A stretch of 64,000 bases of DNA from Neotamlana sargassicola (GCF_020523965.1 NZ_JAJAPX010000002.1:62001-126000), one strand, 5' to 3'. Positions 42,641-52,167 are shown, counted from the stretch's first letter. The notes: generated by a model not told the origin, from the letters alone. Program-made: numbers and translations.

Positions 42641-43905
42641 AGCAACTATTACGTTTTCTTTTTTTAAGTTTTACCTGCGTTACATTTTCGCAAAACACAG
42701 TTGCCGATTTAAAAGTGCAAGGCAATAAAAAATTAAAATCTGGTTTTGTAAAAAAAATATCGAATATAAAACCTGGTGTGGTTTTAGACTCTGCTGTTAT
42801 AGAAAGCGACATTAAATTGTTAAAACGTTTGCCATCTATCGCACACGCTTATTATCAGGTGTTTCCAACAGGAAAAGAAAACGAGTATAATGTGTTTTAT
42901 AACATTGAAGAGAACTTTACAATTATACCTTCTGCAAATGTTTATACTACAAATAACGACGAATTTGCATATCGTTTAGGGCTTTACGAGTTTAATTTGT
43001 TTGGGCAAAATATAGCTTTTGGTGGGTTTTACCAAAAGGATATTTACGACTCGTATGCTATAAATTTTAGGGCGCCTTATTTGTTTTCAAGACAATTAGG
43101 TTTAGCCGTAAATTATCAAAATTTAACTACTTTGGAGCCTGTTTTTTTCGAAAGTAACACAGCAGATTATCGTTATAACAATAATTCGTTAGAGGTTTTG
43201 GGCTTATATCAGTTTAATTTTACCAATAGAATTGAAGCTGGTGTAAATATTTTTAGCGAAGACTATAAATACGTATCAGGAGCTACTAGCAATAGTGTTC
43301 CGTTGAGTTTAGATGTAGATAAAATCCTTTATAAGTTAATTTACGAGTACAACAATTTAAATTACGATTATCAATACGTCGAAGGCTTTAGGAGTGTGTT
43401 TAATTTTCAGTATGTGCATTCACGGGCAGGAGACCGTAAAAAGTTTCCCGATTTTTTAATTGGATGGAACGATTTTATGTACTTTAAACGTGTTGGGCAA
43501 CGTGGTAACTGGGCGAGTAGATTTCACATTGGTACTGCAACTAATAACGAAACACCATTTGCGCCATTTGCAGTAGATAATAATAAAAATTTAAGAGGTG
43601 TTGGTAATTTAATTGATAGAGGAACAGCCGCTTTAGTTTTAAATACAGAATACCGATATACCCTTTACGAAAAAGGATGGTTTGCATTACAAGGAAATGC
43701 TTTTATTGATGCCGGTACATGGCGAAACCCTGGTGGCGATTATGGCGATTTTACCGATTCGAAAAATATGCGCCTATTTCCGGGTGCAGGGTTAAGATTT
43801 ATTCATAAAAAAATATTTAATGCCATTTTTAGAATAGATTATGGTGTTGGTTTAACCAAAAATGCCAGTCGCGGTTTTGTGTTTGGTATTGGGCAATACT
43901 TTTAG
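42637..43905 (+). CDS. Omp85/TamA-like outer-membrane protein
   Basis: A 422-residue protein with a signal peptide (FLFLSFTCVTFSQ). One POTRA-like domain (VADLKVQGNKKLKSGFV...LLKRLPSIAHAYYQV, residues about 22-90) precedes a 16-strand-type barrel with NLRGVGNLIDRGTAAL and LFPGAGLRFIHKKIF, ending RGFVFGIGQYF. It is shorter than BamA and looks like a TamA-type or surface-antigen member. Final gene of the five-gene operon. Confidence 0.8.
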   Translation: MKQLLRFLFLSFTCVTFSQNTVADLKVQGNKKLKSGFVKKISNIKPGVVLDSAVIESDIKLLKRLPSIAHAYYQVFPTGKENEYNVFYNIEENFTIIPSANVYTTNNDEFAYRLGLYEFNLFGQNIAFGGFYQKDIYDSYAINFRAPYLFSRQLGLAVNYQNLTTLEPVFFESNTADYRYNNNSLEVLGLYQFNFTNRIEAGVNIFSEDYKYVSGATSNSVPLSLDVDKILYKLIYEYNNLNYDYQYVEGFRSVFNFQYVHSRAGDRKKFPDFLIGWNDFMYFKRVGQRGNWASRFHIGTATNNETPFAPFAVDNNKNLRGVGNLIDRGTAALVLNTEYRYTLYEKGWFALQGNAFIDAGTWRNPGGDYGDFTDSKNMRLFPGAGLRFIHKKIFNAIFRIDYGVGLTKNASRGFVFGIGQYF

Positions 43906-44042
43906 CTATTAAAAAGCAAATTGAAGGCTATTTTAAGGAACAAAATTTTGTGTTAATTAATTATGTTTATAGTAAAACTTATAAATTGTAACTTTTAATC
44001 TTAATTTAATATACTTTAAATTTTTTTTGACAAACAAAGACC

Positions 44043-44050
44043 TAATTTTG
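44043..44050 (+). promoter_or_regulatory. -7 element before the phosphatase gene
   Basis: TAATTTTG fits TAnnTTTG, 21 bases before the start codon. A TTTG at 44026-44029 is only 13 bases upstream, so the -33 box is poor. Confidence 0.45.
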
Positions 44051-44071
44051 TAGGAAATTAAACTTTTACAT

Positions 44072-44800
44072 ATGCGAACCTTTGCTATTGGAGATATTCA
44101 TGGCGGTCTTAAAGCCTTAACTCAAGTCTTAAATAAATTAGAATTAAAAGATGATGATACCCTAATTTTTATGGGCGATTATGTTGATGGCTGGAGTGAA
44201 TCGGCGCAGGTAATAGATTTACTATTAGATTTAGCAGAAACATTTAAGTGTATTTTTATAAAAGGAAACCACGATTTCTGGTGCGAAGAGTGGTTAAGGG
44301 ATAAAACGGTTAATCCAACCTGGTACATGCATGGTGGTAAGGAAACTATGGAAAGTTACGAAGGTTTTTCTGAAGCAGAAAAGGCAGAGCATTTAGAGTT
44401 TTTCGAAAACTTAAAAATGTATTATATCGATAGCGAAAACCGTTTATTTTTACATGCGGGGTTTACATCGATGCATGGCGTAGAAAAGGAAGTTGTTAAA
44501 GAAACTTTATATTACGATAGAACACTTTGGGAAATGGCCTTAGGTTTAGATAAGAATATAAGTAAAACCGATATTTCTTACCCAAAACGGTTAGTGCATT
44601 ATAGCGAAATATTTATTGGGCACACTCCAACAACTAATTTTAATGTTGATGTACCAATGAATGCCGCAAACGTTTGGAATATAGATACTGGTGCCGCGTT
44701 TAAAGGTAAAGTAACGGGTATGAATATTGAAACTAAAGCTTTTGTGCAAAGCGATAATTTACCTGGTTTATACCCTAACGAAAAAGGTAGGAACAAATAA
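44072..44800 (+). CDS. Metallophosphoesterase, PPP-like
   Basis: A 242-residue cytoplasmic phosphatase of the serine/threonine-phosphatase type. The metal motifs are complete: GDIHGG (residues 7-12), MGDYVDGW, KGNHDFW, LHAGF and IGHTPT. It is convergent with the CPR-domain gene, with stops three bases apart. Substrate may be phosphoprotein or a dinucleoside polyphosphate. Confidence 0.9.
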   Translation: MRTFAIGDIHGGLKALTQVLNKLELKDDDTLIFMGDYVDGWSESAQVIDLLLDLAETFKCIFIKGNHDFWCEEWLRDKTVNPTWYMHGGKETMESYEGFSEAEKAEHLEFFENLKMYYIDSENRLFLHAGFTSMHGVEKEVVKETLYYDRTLWEMALGLDKNISKTDISYPKRLVHYSEIFIGHTPTTNFNVDVPMNAANVWNIDTGAAFKGKVTGMNIETKAFVQSDNLPGLYPNEKGRNK

Positions 44801-44802
44801 AC

Positions 44803-46341
44803 TTAATCTATGCTTTTAAACGATTTAATAGCTTCGTTAGGTTCAATAACATTGTAGCCTTCCCAAAAAGTAGGATCGTAATCTGGTAAATAAGTTGGTT
44901 TAACATCTGGTTTTTCCGCAAAATTATTAAAACTAGACTCGGTTAAAATGCTGTTTTCGAAAACTACAAGCTCTCGTTTTTCACTGTTAGACATTATAAA
45001 ATGAATATCTGTAGATATTTCGTTTTGTTTTCTACGACCTCTAGTGTGCTTGTTTTTTTCAATAATTTTTAATGGGCGTTTTATACCAAAGTCGGTGCCT
45101 TCAACCGATTCGGCATATTTTAATTTATAGCTTTTAGCATCATCTTGTTCGTAAATAAAAACGCCTTTTAATAGGTTTTTTTCATACGAAATACCTAAAA
45201 GATTAAAGCTTTTTAATTGCTTTACGTTTTGGTAATCGGCTCTAATAACAGCAAAGTCATCGGTGTTTATGTATAAAACGCCTTTGTAATCGGCACCTCT
45301 TTTTGGTTTAAAGGTTATTTTATAAACAAAGGCTTCGTTTAAAAATAAATGATCTACTATTTCAAATTCATATTTATTAGGTTTATAAATAAAATTTAAG
45401 TCGGAATCTTCAAAAATAAAACTAGATTCCTGTAAATCGATTAAATCACTTTTTCTGTAAGATAAAAATTGCTTTTTTCGGGCTTCTTCTTTCTTTTTTT
45501 GAGCTTGCAGAAATTCATCTGTTTGTTTTTCTTCTTTTGTTGGTTTGTCATTAAAAATGGTAGTGTCAACTTCTGTTTTGGTACCAAATAATCCAGATTT
45601 CACCTTAAAATATGAGTCGCGTTTTACACGCTTTTGTAAAATAGTATTGAGTCTTTTTTCAACACCTTCAAAAGAAACTTCGTTGTTTTTGTCGTACAAA
45701 TGCGAGGCTTTAATAATGTCTAGTTTAGCATCATCGATAACATCGCTTTTGGCCGTGTAAAAATCACCTAAAATTTCTGTGTAATCGGCATTTGTATTGG
45801 GTAAAATGTTTAATATGCTATCAGCAAATTTTTGATTGAGTTCTGGAATTGTCGTTTTTTTTACATCAACGTGTTTTTTCAGCATTTTATTAAAATAGGA
45901 AACCCGATAAAACAACCTGCTTTTATTAAACGGGGCGCTGTAATTTTGTTCTAAATTTTCATGCACCTTTTCAATAATTTCCTCTGCGGTGTAATGTTTA
46001 TTTGAAACTAAAACTTCATCTAACTCTATAGAGCTCGGGCTTAAAAGTAAAAGGCTATCCTTAAATTTTAAAACAGGAATGGTTTTGTTTTCATAGCCTA
46101 AACAGCTTATTGTTAGCGAGTCTTGTGGGGATGGATTTTTTTTAAAATGAATTTGAAAAACACCATCGGCATTACTTATTACGCCTAATTTTTTACCAAG
46201 TGTAATGTTTGCAAACGGAATGGGTTTTTGGCTTACCGAATCGATAAGTCGGGCGTTTATGGAATGTTGTTGAGCAACAACAGAAGTAATGGATAAAGAA
46301 AATACGAGAATAAGTAAGTAAGCTTGTTTCATGTTTTTCAA
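44803..46341 (-). CDS. Carboxypeptidase-like regulatory-domain exported protein
   Basis: A 512-residue protein with a signal peptide (YLLILVFSLSITSVVAQQ). A CPR domain (SINARLIDSVSQKPIPFANI...ISNADGVFQIHF, about residues 24-120) is followed by a charged helical region (EEKQTDEFLQAQKKKEEARKK) and a beta-rich C-terminal domain. No barrel end motif is visible. It may sit at the outer membrane or periplasm. It is downstream of the arsenosugar-type locus, past an inverted repeat, so joint control is possible but unproven. Confidence 0.78.
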   Translation of the reverse strand: MKNMKQAYLLILVFSLSITSVVAQQHSINARLIDSVSQKPIPFANITLGKKLGVISNADGVFQIHFKKNPSPQDSLTISCLGYENKTIPVLKFKDSLLLLSPSSIELDEVLVSNKHYTAEEIIEKVHENLEQNYSAPFNKSRLFYRVSYFNKMLKKHVDVKKTTIPELNQKFADSILNILPNTNADYTEILGDFYTAKSDVIDDAKLDIIKASHLYDKNNEVSFEGVEKRLNTILQKRVKRDSYFKVKSGLFGTKTEVDTTIFNDKPTKEEKQTDEFLQAQKKKEEARKKQFLSYRKSDLIDLQESSFIFEDSDLNFIYKPNKYEFEIVDHLFLNEAFVYKITFKPKRGADYKGVLYINTDDFAVIRADYQNVKQLKSFNLLGISYEKNLLKGVFIYEQDDAKSYKLKYAESVEGTDFGIKRPLKIIEKNKHTRGRRKQNEISTDIHFIMSNSEKRELVVFENSILTESSFNNFAEKPDVKPTYLPDYDPTFWEGYNVIEPNEAIKSFKSID

Positions 46342-46378
46342 TTTAGCTATGAAGATATAGTATTACATGAAAAAAGAC

Positions 46379-46422
46379 TTAAAAATTAACATTTTGTTAC
46401 ATGCAGTTTGGTTAATTTTTAA
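46379..46422. terminator. 12-base inverted repeat after the TIGR04283-like gene
   Basis: Arms TTAAAAATTAAC (46379-46390) and GTTAATTTTTAA (46411-46422) with a 20-base loop. It lies between the glycosyltransferase stop and the CPR gene. AT-only stem, so weak as a terminator; an operator is possible. Confidence 0.35.
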
Positions 46423-46432
46423 CACATTTTAT

Positions 46433-47155
46433 TTAAGCAATAGATTTTTTGTAGTATTTATGAAGCTCTTCTGCCGATGCGCCTAAATAGCGTTTTATAT
46501 AAATTTGTAAGAAATGATATTGCAATTTAAAAACCCCCACTTTTTTATAAAGTCGCGATGAGGTGGTAAGTTTTTTATTAATTACAACAAAGCTTTTGCG
46601 CTCGTATAATTCGTTTATAAGCATATTGTCTTCGTAAATAATATAACTTTCATCGTAGCCACCAATAGCGTTAAACAGTGTTTTTGTAATAAATTGGCTT
46701 TGGTCGCCGCCTCGGCAAGCGCGCCATGAAAATTGGGTAAACCAACCAGCTAGTGTTAGCCACCAATGGTCACTATCAAATTGCATTCTAAAACAGCCGG
46801 CTTGGTTTCCTTTTTGTATTTCGTTTAAAATAAATACATCGAAATGTTCTGGTGGAAAGGAATCGGCATGTAAAAAATAAAGCACCTTGCCTTTGGCGTT
46901 TTTAGCACCAAAATTCATTTGTTTGGCACGTCCTTTTTTCGAATTTAATATTTTAATTTCAGGGCGTGCCGCTTGGTCGCTATTTCCTATAAAATTAATA
47001 AAGCGGTTAACACTAGCTATAGTGCCATCGGTACTGCCACCATCAACAATTAAAATTTCGGAAACATTTTTAGCTGTCGAATTTTTTAATAAATGCTGAA
47101 GTAAAACCGTTATGTTATTTACTTCGTTTAAAACTGGAATAATAATACTAATCAT
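46433..47155 (-). CDS. TIGR04283-type arsenosugar/rSAM-associated glycosyltransferase
   Basis: A 240-residue family 2 glycosyltransferase. IIIPVLNEVNNI opens the fold, VDGGSTDGT and KGRAKQMNFGA are the marks of the family once called rSAM/selenodomain-associated transferase 2, now linked to arsenosugar synthesis. FLHADSFPPEHF supplies the metal site and FRWRA... style WRACRGGDQSQF supports the assignment. It is the last gene of the leftward operon from the MFS gene. Confidence 0.87.
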   Translation of the reverse strand: MISIIIPVLNEVNNITVLLQHLLKNSTAKNVSEILIVDGGSTDGTIASVNRFINFIGNSDQAARPEIKILNSKKGRAKQMNFGAKNAKGKVLYFLHADSFPPEHFDVFILNEIQKGNQAGCFRMQFDSDHWWLTLAGWFTQFSWRACRGGDQSQFITKTLFNAIGGYDESYIIYEDNMLINELYERKSFVVINKKLTTSSRLYKKVGVFKLQYHFLQIYIKRYLGASAEELHKYYKKSIA

Positions 47156-47187
47156 ACTTAATCTACGATGTTTTTATAGTATTGGTT

Positions 47188-48072
47188 TTACTCGTTTAAA
47201 TTCCAGTTGTAATCTAAGTAGCTTTTTGATGCATTCGGAGCTATTTTTACCTGGGAATACTTGTTTAAAAAATCGATTAAATCAGAATCGTTGGTTTTAA
47301 AATCTTTAGAAAACCATTTAAATATTTTCGATAGTTTTAAGGTGTTTGCCGAAATTTGGTTTTTAGAGATATCGGTTAAAAATTGTTTTGTTGCACTTGT
47401 TAATTGCGACCCTAAATTAGAAGCATTAAAAGCTTGGTTTTGTAATTTAGGGCAAGATATTGATGCGCAAACTATGGCAAAATGTATGCGTGGTTCGTCC
47501 ATTTTTCTTAAAATATTGTGCTCGATATCATTTAAGTTATACCATTTTTCTCCTAATTTCCAAAGGCGTTCATCCCACGGATTTTTTATGTCTTTAATAC
47601 TTTTTACGGGATAGTTTCTAAGGATTAAATCAATTGTAAAAGCATTATACGCATTAATCCAAAAGGCTAATTTTTGGTTTTTAGAAAAATTAGAGAACTC
47701 ATTGGTAGCATAAATGGCTTGTAAACTTTTTATGTAATTATTTAATAGTTTTTTGTCTGTTTTAAATCCGTCATAATTAACATTTCCAGCAAGCGTAACG
47801 TGTTTTTGTAATAATGTATCCCAAGCGCTATGAAGGTTTGACGGCGGATTGCTTTGGGTTGGTGTTGAAGGTGTTTGTTTTGTGTTGTTTTCGGCTGTTT
47901 TAACCGAGTCTACTATTATTGTTGGTTTATTTGTAAGTGTTGAATCTATTACAGTTTCGGGTGTTTTATCAATAACGGTGGTTATCGTTTTTTTTGATGA
48001 TTCGGAAGTGCTTTTAGTTCCAGAACATGTTATAAATATAAGGCCAATACAAATAATAGTAAATTGTTTCAT
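47188..48072 (-). CDS. DUF547 lipoprotein, copy 2
   Basis: A 294-residue protein with a lipobox (CIGLIFITCSGTK, Cys at residue 16), a long Thr/Ser-rich linker (to about residue 80), and a DUF547 domain with KLAFWINAYNAFTIDLIL, RIHFAIVCASISCPK and the terminal YNWNLNE. The first copy lies in the operon at 39205. The gene overlaps the upstream sterol desaturase gene by four bases. Function unknown. Confidence 0.88.
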   Translation of the reverse strand: MKQFTIICIGLIFITCSGTKSTSESSKKTITTVIDKTPETVIDSTLTNKPTIIVDSVKTAENNTKQTPSTPTQSNPPSNLHSAWDTLLQKHVTLAGNVNYDGFKTDKKLLNNYIKSLQAIYATNEFSNFSKNQKLAFWINAYNAFTIDLILRNYPVKSIKDIKNPWDERLWKLGEKWYNLNDIEHNILRKMDEPRIHFAIVCASISCPKLQNQAFNASNLGSQLTSATKQFLTDISKNQISANTLKLSKIFKWFSKDFKTNDSDLIDFLNKYSQVKIAPNASKSYLDYNWNLNE

Positions 48073-48950
48073 TTTTTTAGAGGATATATTTCTTGGTGTA
48101 AAAAATCTTTTGGAAAATTTTCGTCGCCTTCAAATCCTAATTCAATATCTCTGCCGTTATGCGGAATGTAATTGGTTTTAAAAATATAGTCCCAAAGGCT
48201 TAAGGTTAGTCCGTAATTAACACCATACCTTACATGTTTTGGTAAGTGTTTTACATGATGCCAAATATGCATTTTAGGATTGTTAAAAACATACTTTAAA
48301 ACACCGTAATCCCATCCTAAGTTAGCATGGTTTAAATGCCCAATGGTAATATTAAAAAAGTGAACAATGGCAACATCTTGAGCATCAAAACCACCAATAA
48401 TAGCTAGAGGTATGTAAAGTATCGATTTATAAACCACAGGTTCCATCCAGTGGTAGCGTAGGTGAGCGGCAAAACCCATTTCTTTTACACTGTGATGCAC
48501 TTTATGAAAATTCCATAAAAACTGAAACCGGTGTAATAATCTATGGGTGTTCCATTGCACAAAATCTGAAACAATAAAGAAAATAAATAGACCTAAAGCT
48601 TTGGGTAATTGGTCGACATCGAAAAGCTGAAAGCTTGAAATCGATAAATTAACTACACTTAAAATATCATTAAAAAAATGAGCTGCGGTATTCGATAAAG
48701 CTATGAGAATAATAAGATTTAATAGAAAAAAATTAAAGAACATATAAAACGTATCTAACCAGAAATCTTTACGAAAAACAGATTGGTTTTTACGCCAAGG
48801 AAATATAATTTCTAAACCCCAAACCACAAGTGAAATAGCAATTAGGCCATAAAAATAATTATCCCAATGGTTTATGTTAACTAATTCGTTTTTAAGATAG
48901 TTCCAGTAGCCGGAATACGATTTTTTAATAATGTCGAAATACCTTTCCAT
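48069..48950 (-). CDS. Sterol-desaturase-superfamily membrane oxygenase
   Basis: A 293-residue integral-membrane di-iron hydroxylase. Three histidine motifs are present: HRLLH (about residues 135-139), HKVHHS (149-153) and HIWHHVKH (about 229). Family reactions include hydroxylation, desaturation and ether-lipid cleavage. It may modify the lipid part or an organic product of the arsenosugar-type locus; this is inference. It follows the MFS gene by three bases. Confidence 0.88.
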   Translation of the reverse strand: MERYFDIIKKSYSGYWNYLKNELVNINHWDNYFYGLIAISLVVWGLEIIFPWRKNQSVFRKDFWLDTFYMFFNFFLLNLIILIALSNTAAHFFNDILSVVNLSISSFQLFDVDQLPKALGLFIFFIVSDFVQWNTHRLLHRFQFLWNFHKVHHSVKEMGFAAHLRYHWMEPVVYKSILYIPLAIIGGFDAQDVAIVHFFNITIGHLNHANLGWDYGVLKYVFNNPKMHIWHHVKHLPKHVRYGVNYGLTLSLWDYIFKTNYIPHNGRDIELGFEGDENFPKDFLHQEIYPLKK

Positions 48951-48953
48951 GGT

Positions 48954-50117
48954 TTAATTTTTTATTTTTAAAAGAGATATTACGCCTATAATAGGACCTA
49001 TAGATAATATTACGAAAATGTACTTTATGCTAATGTGTTGCGATAATAAGGCCAGTAGCTGTATGCTTAAAATGGTTAAACTATAACCTATGCAGTTTAC
49101 AATAGTTAAAGCTGTTCCTCTAGTTTTTGCCGATGCATTTTGGGCAACCATGGTAGATAATAACGGGGAATCGATAATGACCACCATGCCCCAAAAAATT
49201 AAAAATACCATGACAAATAAAACAGAGGAGGTTGATAGTATTATTGGCGAAATTAAACAGCAAAAGCCCGATAAAGCTAAAGCAACTAACGTAGTAGATT
49301 TAGTTGATGTTCTCTCTGAGATATAACCGCCAAAAACACAGGCTAAACTGCCAGAAGCTATAATTATAAACGACCATAATGAAACATTTATTGGAATATT
49401 TTGCGAATTGGAGTAGTAGCTTAATATTACGGGAACAAAAGCCCAAAAAGTATAGAGTTCCCACATGTGGCCAAAATAACCAAAAGCCGTTTGTTTAAAT
49501 TTTGTCGACTTAAAAATAGTTGTAAACAGCGATAGTTTTACTGAAGAACTAGCAATTCTGTAAGGGCCATCGGGAACTAAAAATAACATTAAAGTTCCGC
49601 CTAAAGTGGCTAACAGCGACGTGTAAATTATAACTTGTTTCCAAAGCGTTGCGTTAATTGTATTGCTTATTATATGTGGAAATGCGGTTCCTAAAACTAG
49701 GGCGCCAACTAAAAAGCTTAACGATTTACCTAAGCCTGCTTCAAAATAATCTGAGGCTATTTTCATACCAATAGGATAAATTCCAGCTAGTAAAATACCT
49801 ATGCTAAATCGTAAGCCAATTAAATTAAACAAAGTGTTTTGAGGTAAAGTAATACCCAAGTTTAAAATAGCAGCAAGAAAAGCACAAACAAAAAATACTT
49901 TCGACGGCGAAAACCTATCCGCAACATTAAAAATGGCAAACAAAAGTGTGCCTGTTATAAAACCTAATTGTATAGCCGAAGTTAAAATACTTAAAGCGTT
50001 AACGGGTAAACCAAACGACTCAATTATTGGGTTAATAACCGCATTACTGGCAAACCATAACGATGTACAGCAAAATTGAGCGAACACAATTATGGTTAAA
50101 ATACGTTTACTATTCAT
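48954..50117 (-). CDS. MFS transporter
   Basis: A 387-residue protein with about 12 hydrophobic spans. It starts with FAQFCCTSLWFASNAVINPI and shows the CynX/NimT-like pattern of export or uptake of small organic compounds. It starts a leftward operon of four genes, 128 bases after purine nucleoside phosphorylase. It may export the arsenosugar product; no direct evidence. Confidence 0.85.
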   Translation of the reverse strand: MNSKRILTIIVFAQFCCTSLWFASNAVINPIIESFGLPVNALSILTSAIQLGFITGTLLFAIFNVADRFSPSKVFFVCAFLAAILNLGITLPQNTLFNLIGLRFSIGILLAGIYPIGMKIASDYFEAGLGKSLSFLVGALVLGTAFPHIISNTINATLWKQVIIYTSLLATLGGTLMLFLVPDGPYRIASSSVKLSLFTTIFKSTKFKQTAFGYFGHMWELYTFWAFVPVILSYYSNSQNIPINVSLWSFIIIASGSLACVFGGYISERTSTKSTTLVALALSGFCCLISPIILSTSSVLFVMVFLIFWGMVVIIDSPLLSTMVAQNASAKTRGTALTIVNCIGYSLTILSIQLLALLSQHISIKYIFVILSIGPIIGVISLLKIKN

Positions 50118-50245
50118 ATTAACTTTAAAATTAGCTTAGTACAATACCAATAATTGGTTTTAAAACTTTAAAAAACCGGAGACGACTCAATATACCTGAC
50201 GTTATAAGCGTATTGCTGTTGCTTACTAAGGCTGTTTAAAATGAA

Positions 50246-51058
50246 TTAAATGCTTTTTAATAATTCTTTAAATAACAAAATCATGTTAGGTTCTGCCTTG
50301 GTAGCGTGTGCAATTATATCATCGATGTTTACCGGCTCTAGGTTGTCTGGATCACATTCGTCGGTTAAAACTGAAATAGCAGCTACTTTTAAGTTTAAAT
50401 GGTTTGCTACAATAATTTCGGGTACGGTACTCATACCAACGGCATCGGCACCAATAATTTTTAGCATGCGGTATTCGGCACGGGTTTCTAATTGTGGGCC
50501 AACCACACTAGCATAAACACCTTTATGAAGTGTTATGTTATGTTTTAAAGCAATGTTTTTAAATTTAGAATTAATCTCGGCATCGTAAGGAGCGCTCATA
50601 TCTGTAAATCGTTCACCAAGTTCCGAAACACCTTTAAAAGCTAAAGGCGAACTACCTTGAAGATTTATATGATCGTCAATAAGCATTAATTCTCCCTTTT
50701 TAAAGTTTAAATTGATTGCTCCAGCCGCATTTGAAACTAAAAGTGCTTTAATACCTAATTTTTCCATTATTCTTACCGGGAAAGTAACATCTTGCAAGGT
50801 GTAACCTTCGTAAATATGAAAACGGCCTTGCATAACAACAACCTTTTTACCTTCAATGGTGCCATAAATTAGTTTGCCTTTATGAAACTCAACCGTAGCT
50901 GTTGGAAAGTTAGGAATATGGTTATAGCTAACTTGTGCAATAATTTCTATTTCATTAATTAATTGCCCTAAACCAGTGCCTAAAATTATCCCAATTTCTG
51001 GGGTGTCGAATCCTTTTTCTTTTAAGTAATCAACTGTTTCTTCAATAAATTTAATCAT
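50246..51058 (-). CDS. Purine nucleoside phosphorylase with Asp at the base-specificity position
   Basis: A 270-residue trimeric-type PNP (NP-II). ILGTGLGQL, VVVMQGRFHIYEGY, LLVSNAAGAIN and VGMSTVPEIIVANH are all present. The human base-contact Asn243 aligns with D233 in ISVLTDECDPDNL, the same change that lets N243D human PNP or MTAP accept 6-aminopurines. Cleavage of adenine from a 5'-substituted adenosine would therefore suit. It overlaps the upstream glycosyltransferase by eight bases, fixing it in the ArsS locus. Confidence 0.92.
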   Translation of the reverse strand: MIKFIEETVDYLKEKGFDTPEIGIILGTGLGQLINEIEIIAQVSYNHIPNFPTATVEFHKGKLIYGTIEGKKVVVMQGRFHIYEGYTLQDVTFPVRIMEKLGIKALLVSNAAGAINLNFKKGELMLIDDHINLQGSSPLAFKGVSELGERFTDMSAPYDAEINSKFKNIALKHNITLHKGVYASVVGPQLETRAEYRMLKIIGADAVGMSTVPEIIVANHLNLKVAAISVLTDECDPDNLEPVNIDDIIAHATKAEPNMILLFKELLKSI

Positions 51059-51680
51059 TTAATTGCTGTATTTTTTCCTGTAATGTTTTGTTGTTTTTGT
51101 AAAATTTAGAGGCGATTAAATCGTCGTAAGTATCAATGTCGTTTAATGTTTTTAATGTGCTAAACGTATTATTGTTTTGGGTTAAAGTTTTTAGTGTTTC
51201 GTTTAAAAGTGATGGCTGACTCCAAGGTTTATTACTAAATACTTCAGGAATAAGTTTTGATAAGCCAACGAGATAATAACCACCGTCTTCAGCAGGTCCA
51301 AAAACTGCATCGTTAGTTTTTAGGGCTTCAAAGGCTTCATTAATTTCGGTTTCGCTAATATCTGGTAAATCCGACCCAATTAATACAATGTTTTCGTAAC
51401 CCGCGTTAAAACCATCTGTAAAAGCATTAAGCATGCGTTCGCCTAAATCCTCACCATTTTGAATGGTTTTAATATGATTTCCCCAAGTGTTTTCTTCAAC
51501 CCTGTTAGAAAAATATATGCGCTTGTTATAAGGAACCTTATTGGCAACTTTTTCGGTAATTTTTAAAAGCTCGGTATATACCTCAAAAGCGCCATAATCG
51601 CCAATAGTTCTAGCGAGTCTGGTTTTTACAGTGCCTAATGTTTTGTTTTTAACAAATACTATTAAAAGGGTATTAGTCAT
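51051..51680 (-). CDS. TIGR04282-type arsenosugar/rSAM-associated glycosyltransferase
   Basis: A 209-residue nucleotidyl/glycosyltransferase (DUF2064). The LGTVKTRLART loop, residues 15-25, binds the nucleotide; GSDLPDI and FGPAEDGGYYLVGL are the metal/substrate motifs. Family members sit beside ArsS and TIGR04283 glycosyltransferases. It overlaps rhodanese and the PNP gene by eight bases each. Confidence 0.88.
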   Translation of the reverse strand: MTNTLLIVFVKNKTLGTVKTRLARTIGDYGAFEVYTELLKITEKVANKVPYNKRIYFSNRVEENTWGNHIKTIQNGEDLGERMLNAFTDGFNAGYENIVLIGSDLPDISETEINEAFEALKTNDAVFGPAEDGGYYLVGLSKLIPEVFSNKPWSQPSLLNETLKTLTQNNNTFSTLKTLNDIDTYDDLIASKFYKNNKTLQEKIQQLND

Positions 51681-52167
51681 AAATTTTATTGCCTTTTGTT
51701 AACCATTTACTCCATGGTTTTGAGAATGTATGAATATTGTCGGTTTCTTTTTCATTCGAGTCGTAAACTGGATTTCCTTTGTTTTTCCATTCAAAAATAC
51801 CGCCATATAAATTATGAACGTTGGTATAGCCAGCTTTTTTTAGCTTTTCGCCAATATCTTCCGATCGAATACCAATAGAACAATACACAATTATTTTAGC
51901 ATCTTTATTTGGAAGGTTTCCCGAAATTGAATCTACATTAAAAAAGTCGTAACCTACGCAAATGGCATTTTTTATATGGCTTGTTTTAAATTCCTTAGGT
52001 TCTCTAGAGTCTAGCAGTATAAAGCTTGCGGTTTCCGATTTTAATGAATCGACCGATATGTACGGAATACTATTCGTGTTTTCTTTTTTTAGTAACGCTT
52101 TTAGTTTTTTTTGACTAAAACTGTACATGGTAAAAAAAAGAAGGGATAATGTTACATAAATTCTCAT
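51673..52167 (-). CDS. Exported rhodanese-like protein
   Basis: A 164-residue protein with a signal peptide (YVTLSLLFFTMYSFSQK). The rhodanese domain shows LLDSREPKEFKTSHIKNAICVG and the catalytic Cys in IVYCSIGIRSED (C near 112). It may act as a sulfur or selenium/arsenic thiol carrier in the periplasm. It lies in the core of the ArsS locus. Confidence 0.88.
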   Translation of the reverse strand: MRIYVTLSLLFFTMYSFSQKKLKALLKKENTNSIPYISVDSLKSETASFILLDSREPKEFKTSHIKNAICVGYDFFNVDSISGNLPNKDAKIIVYCSIGIRSEDIGEKLKKAGYTNVHNLYGGIFEWKNKGNPVYDSNEKETDNIHTFSKPWSKWLTKGNKIYD

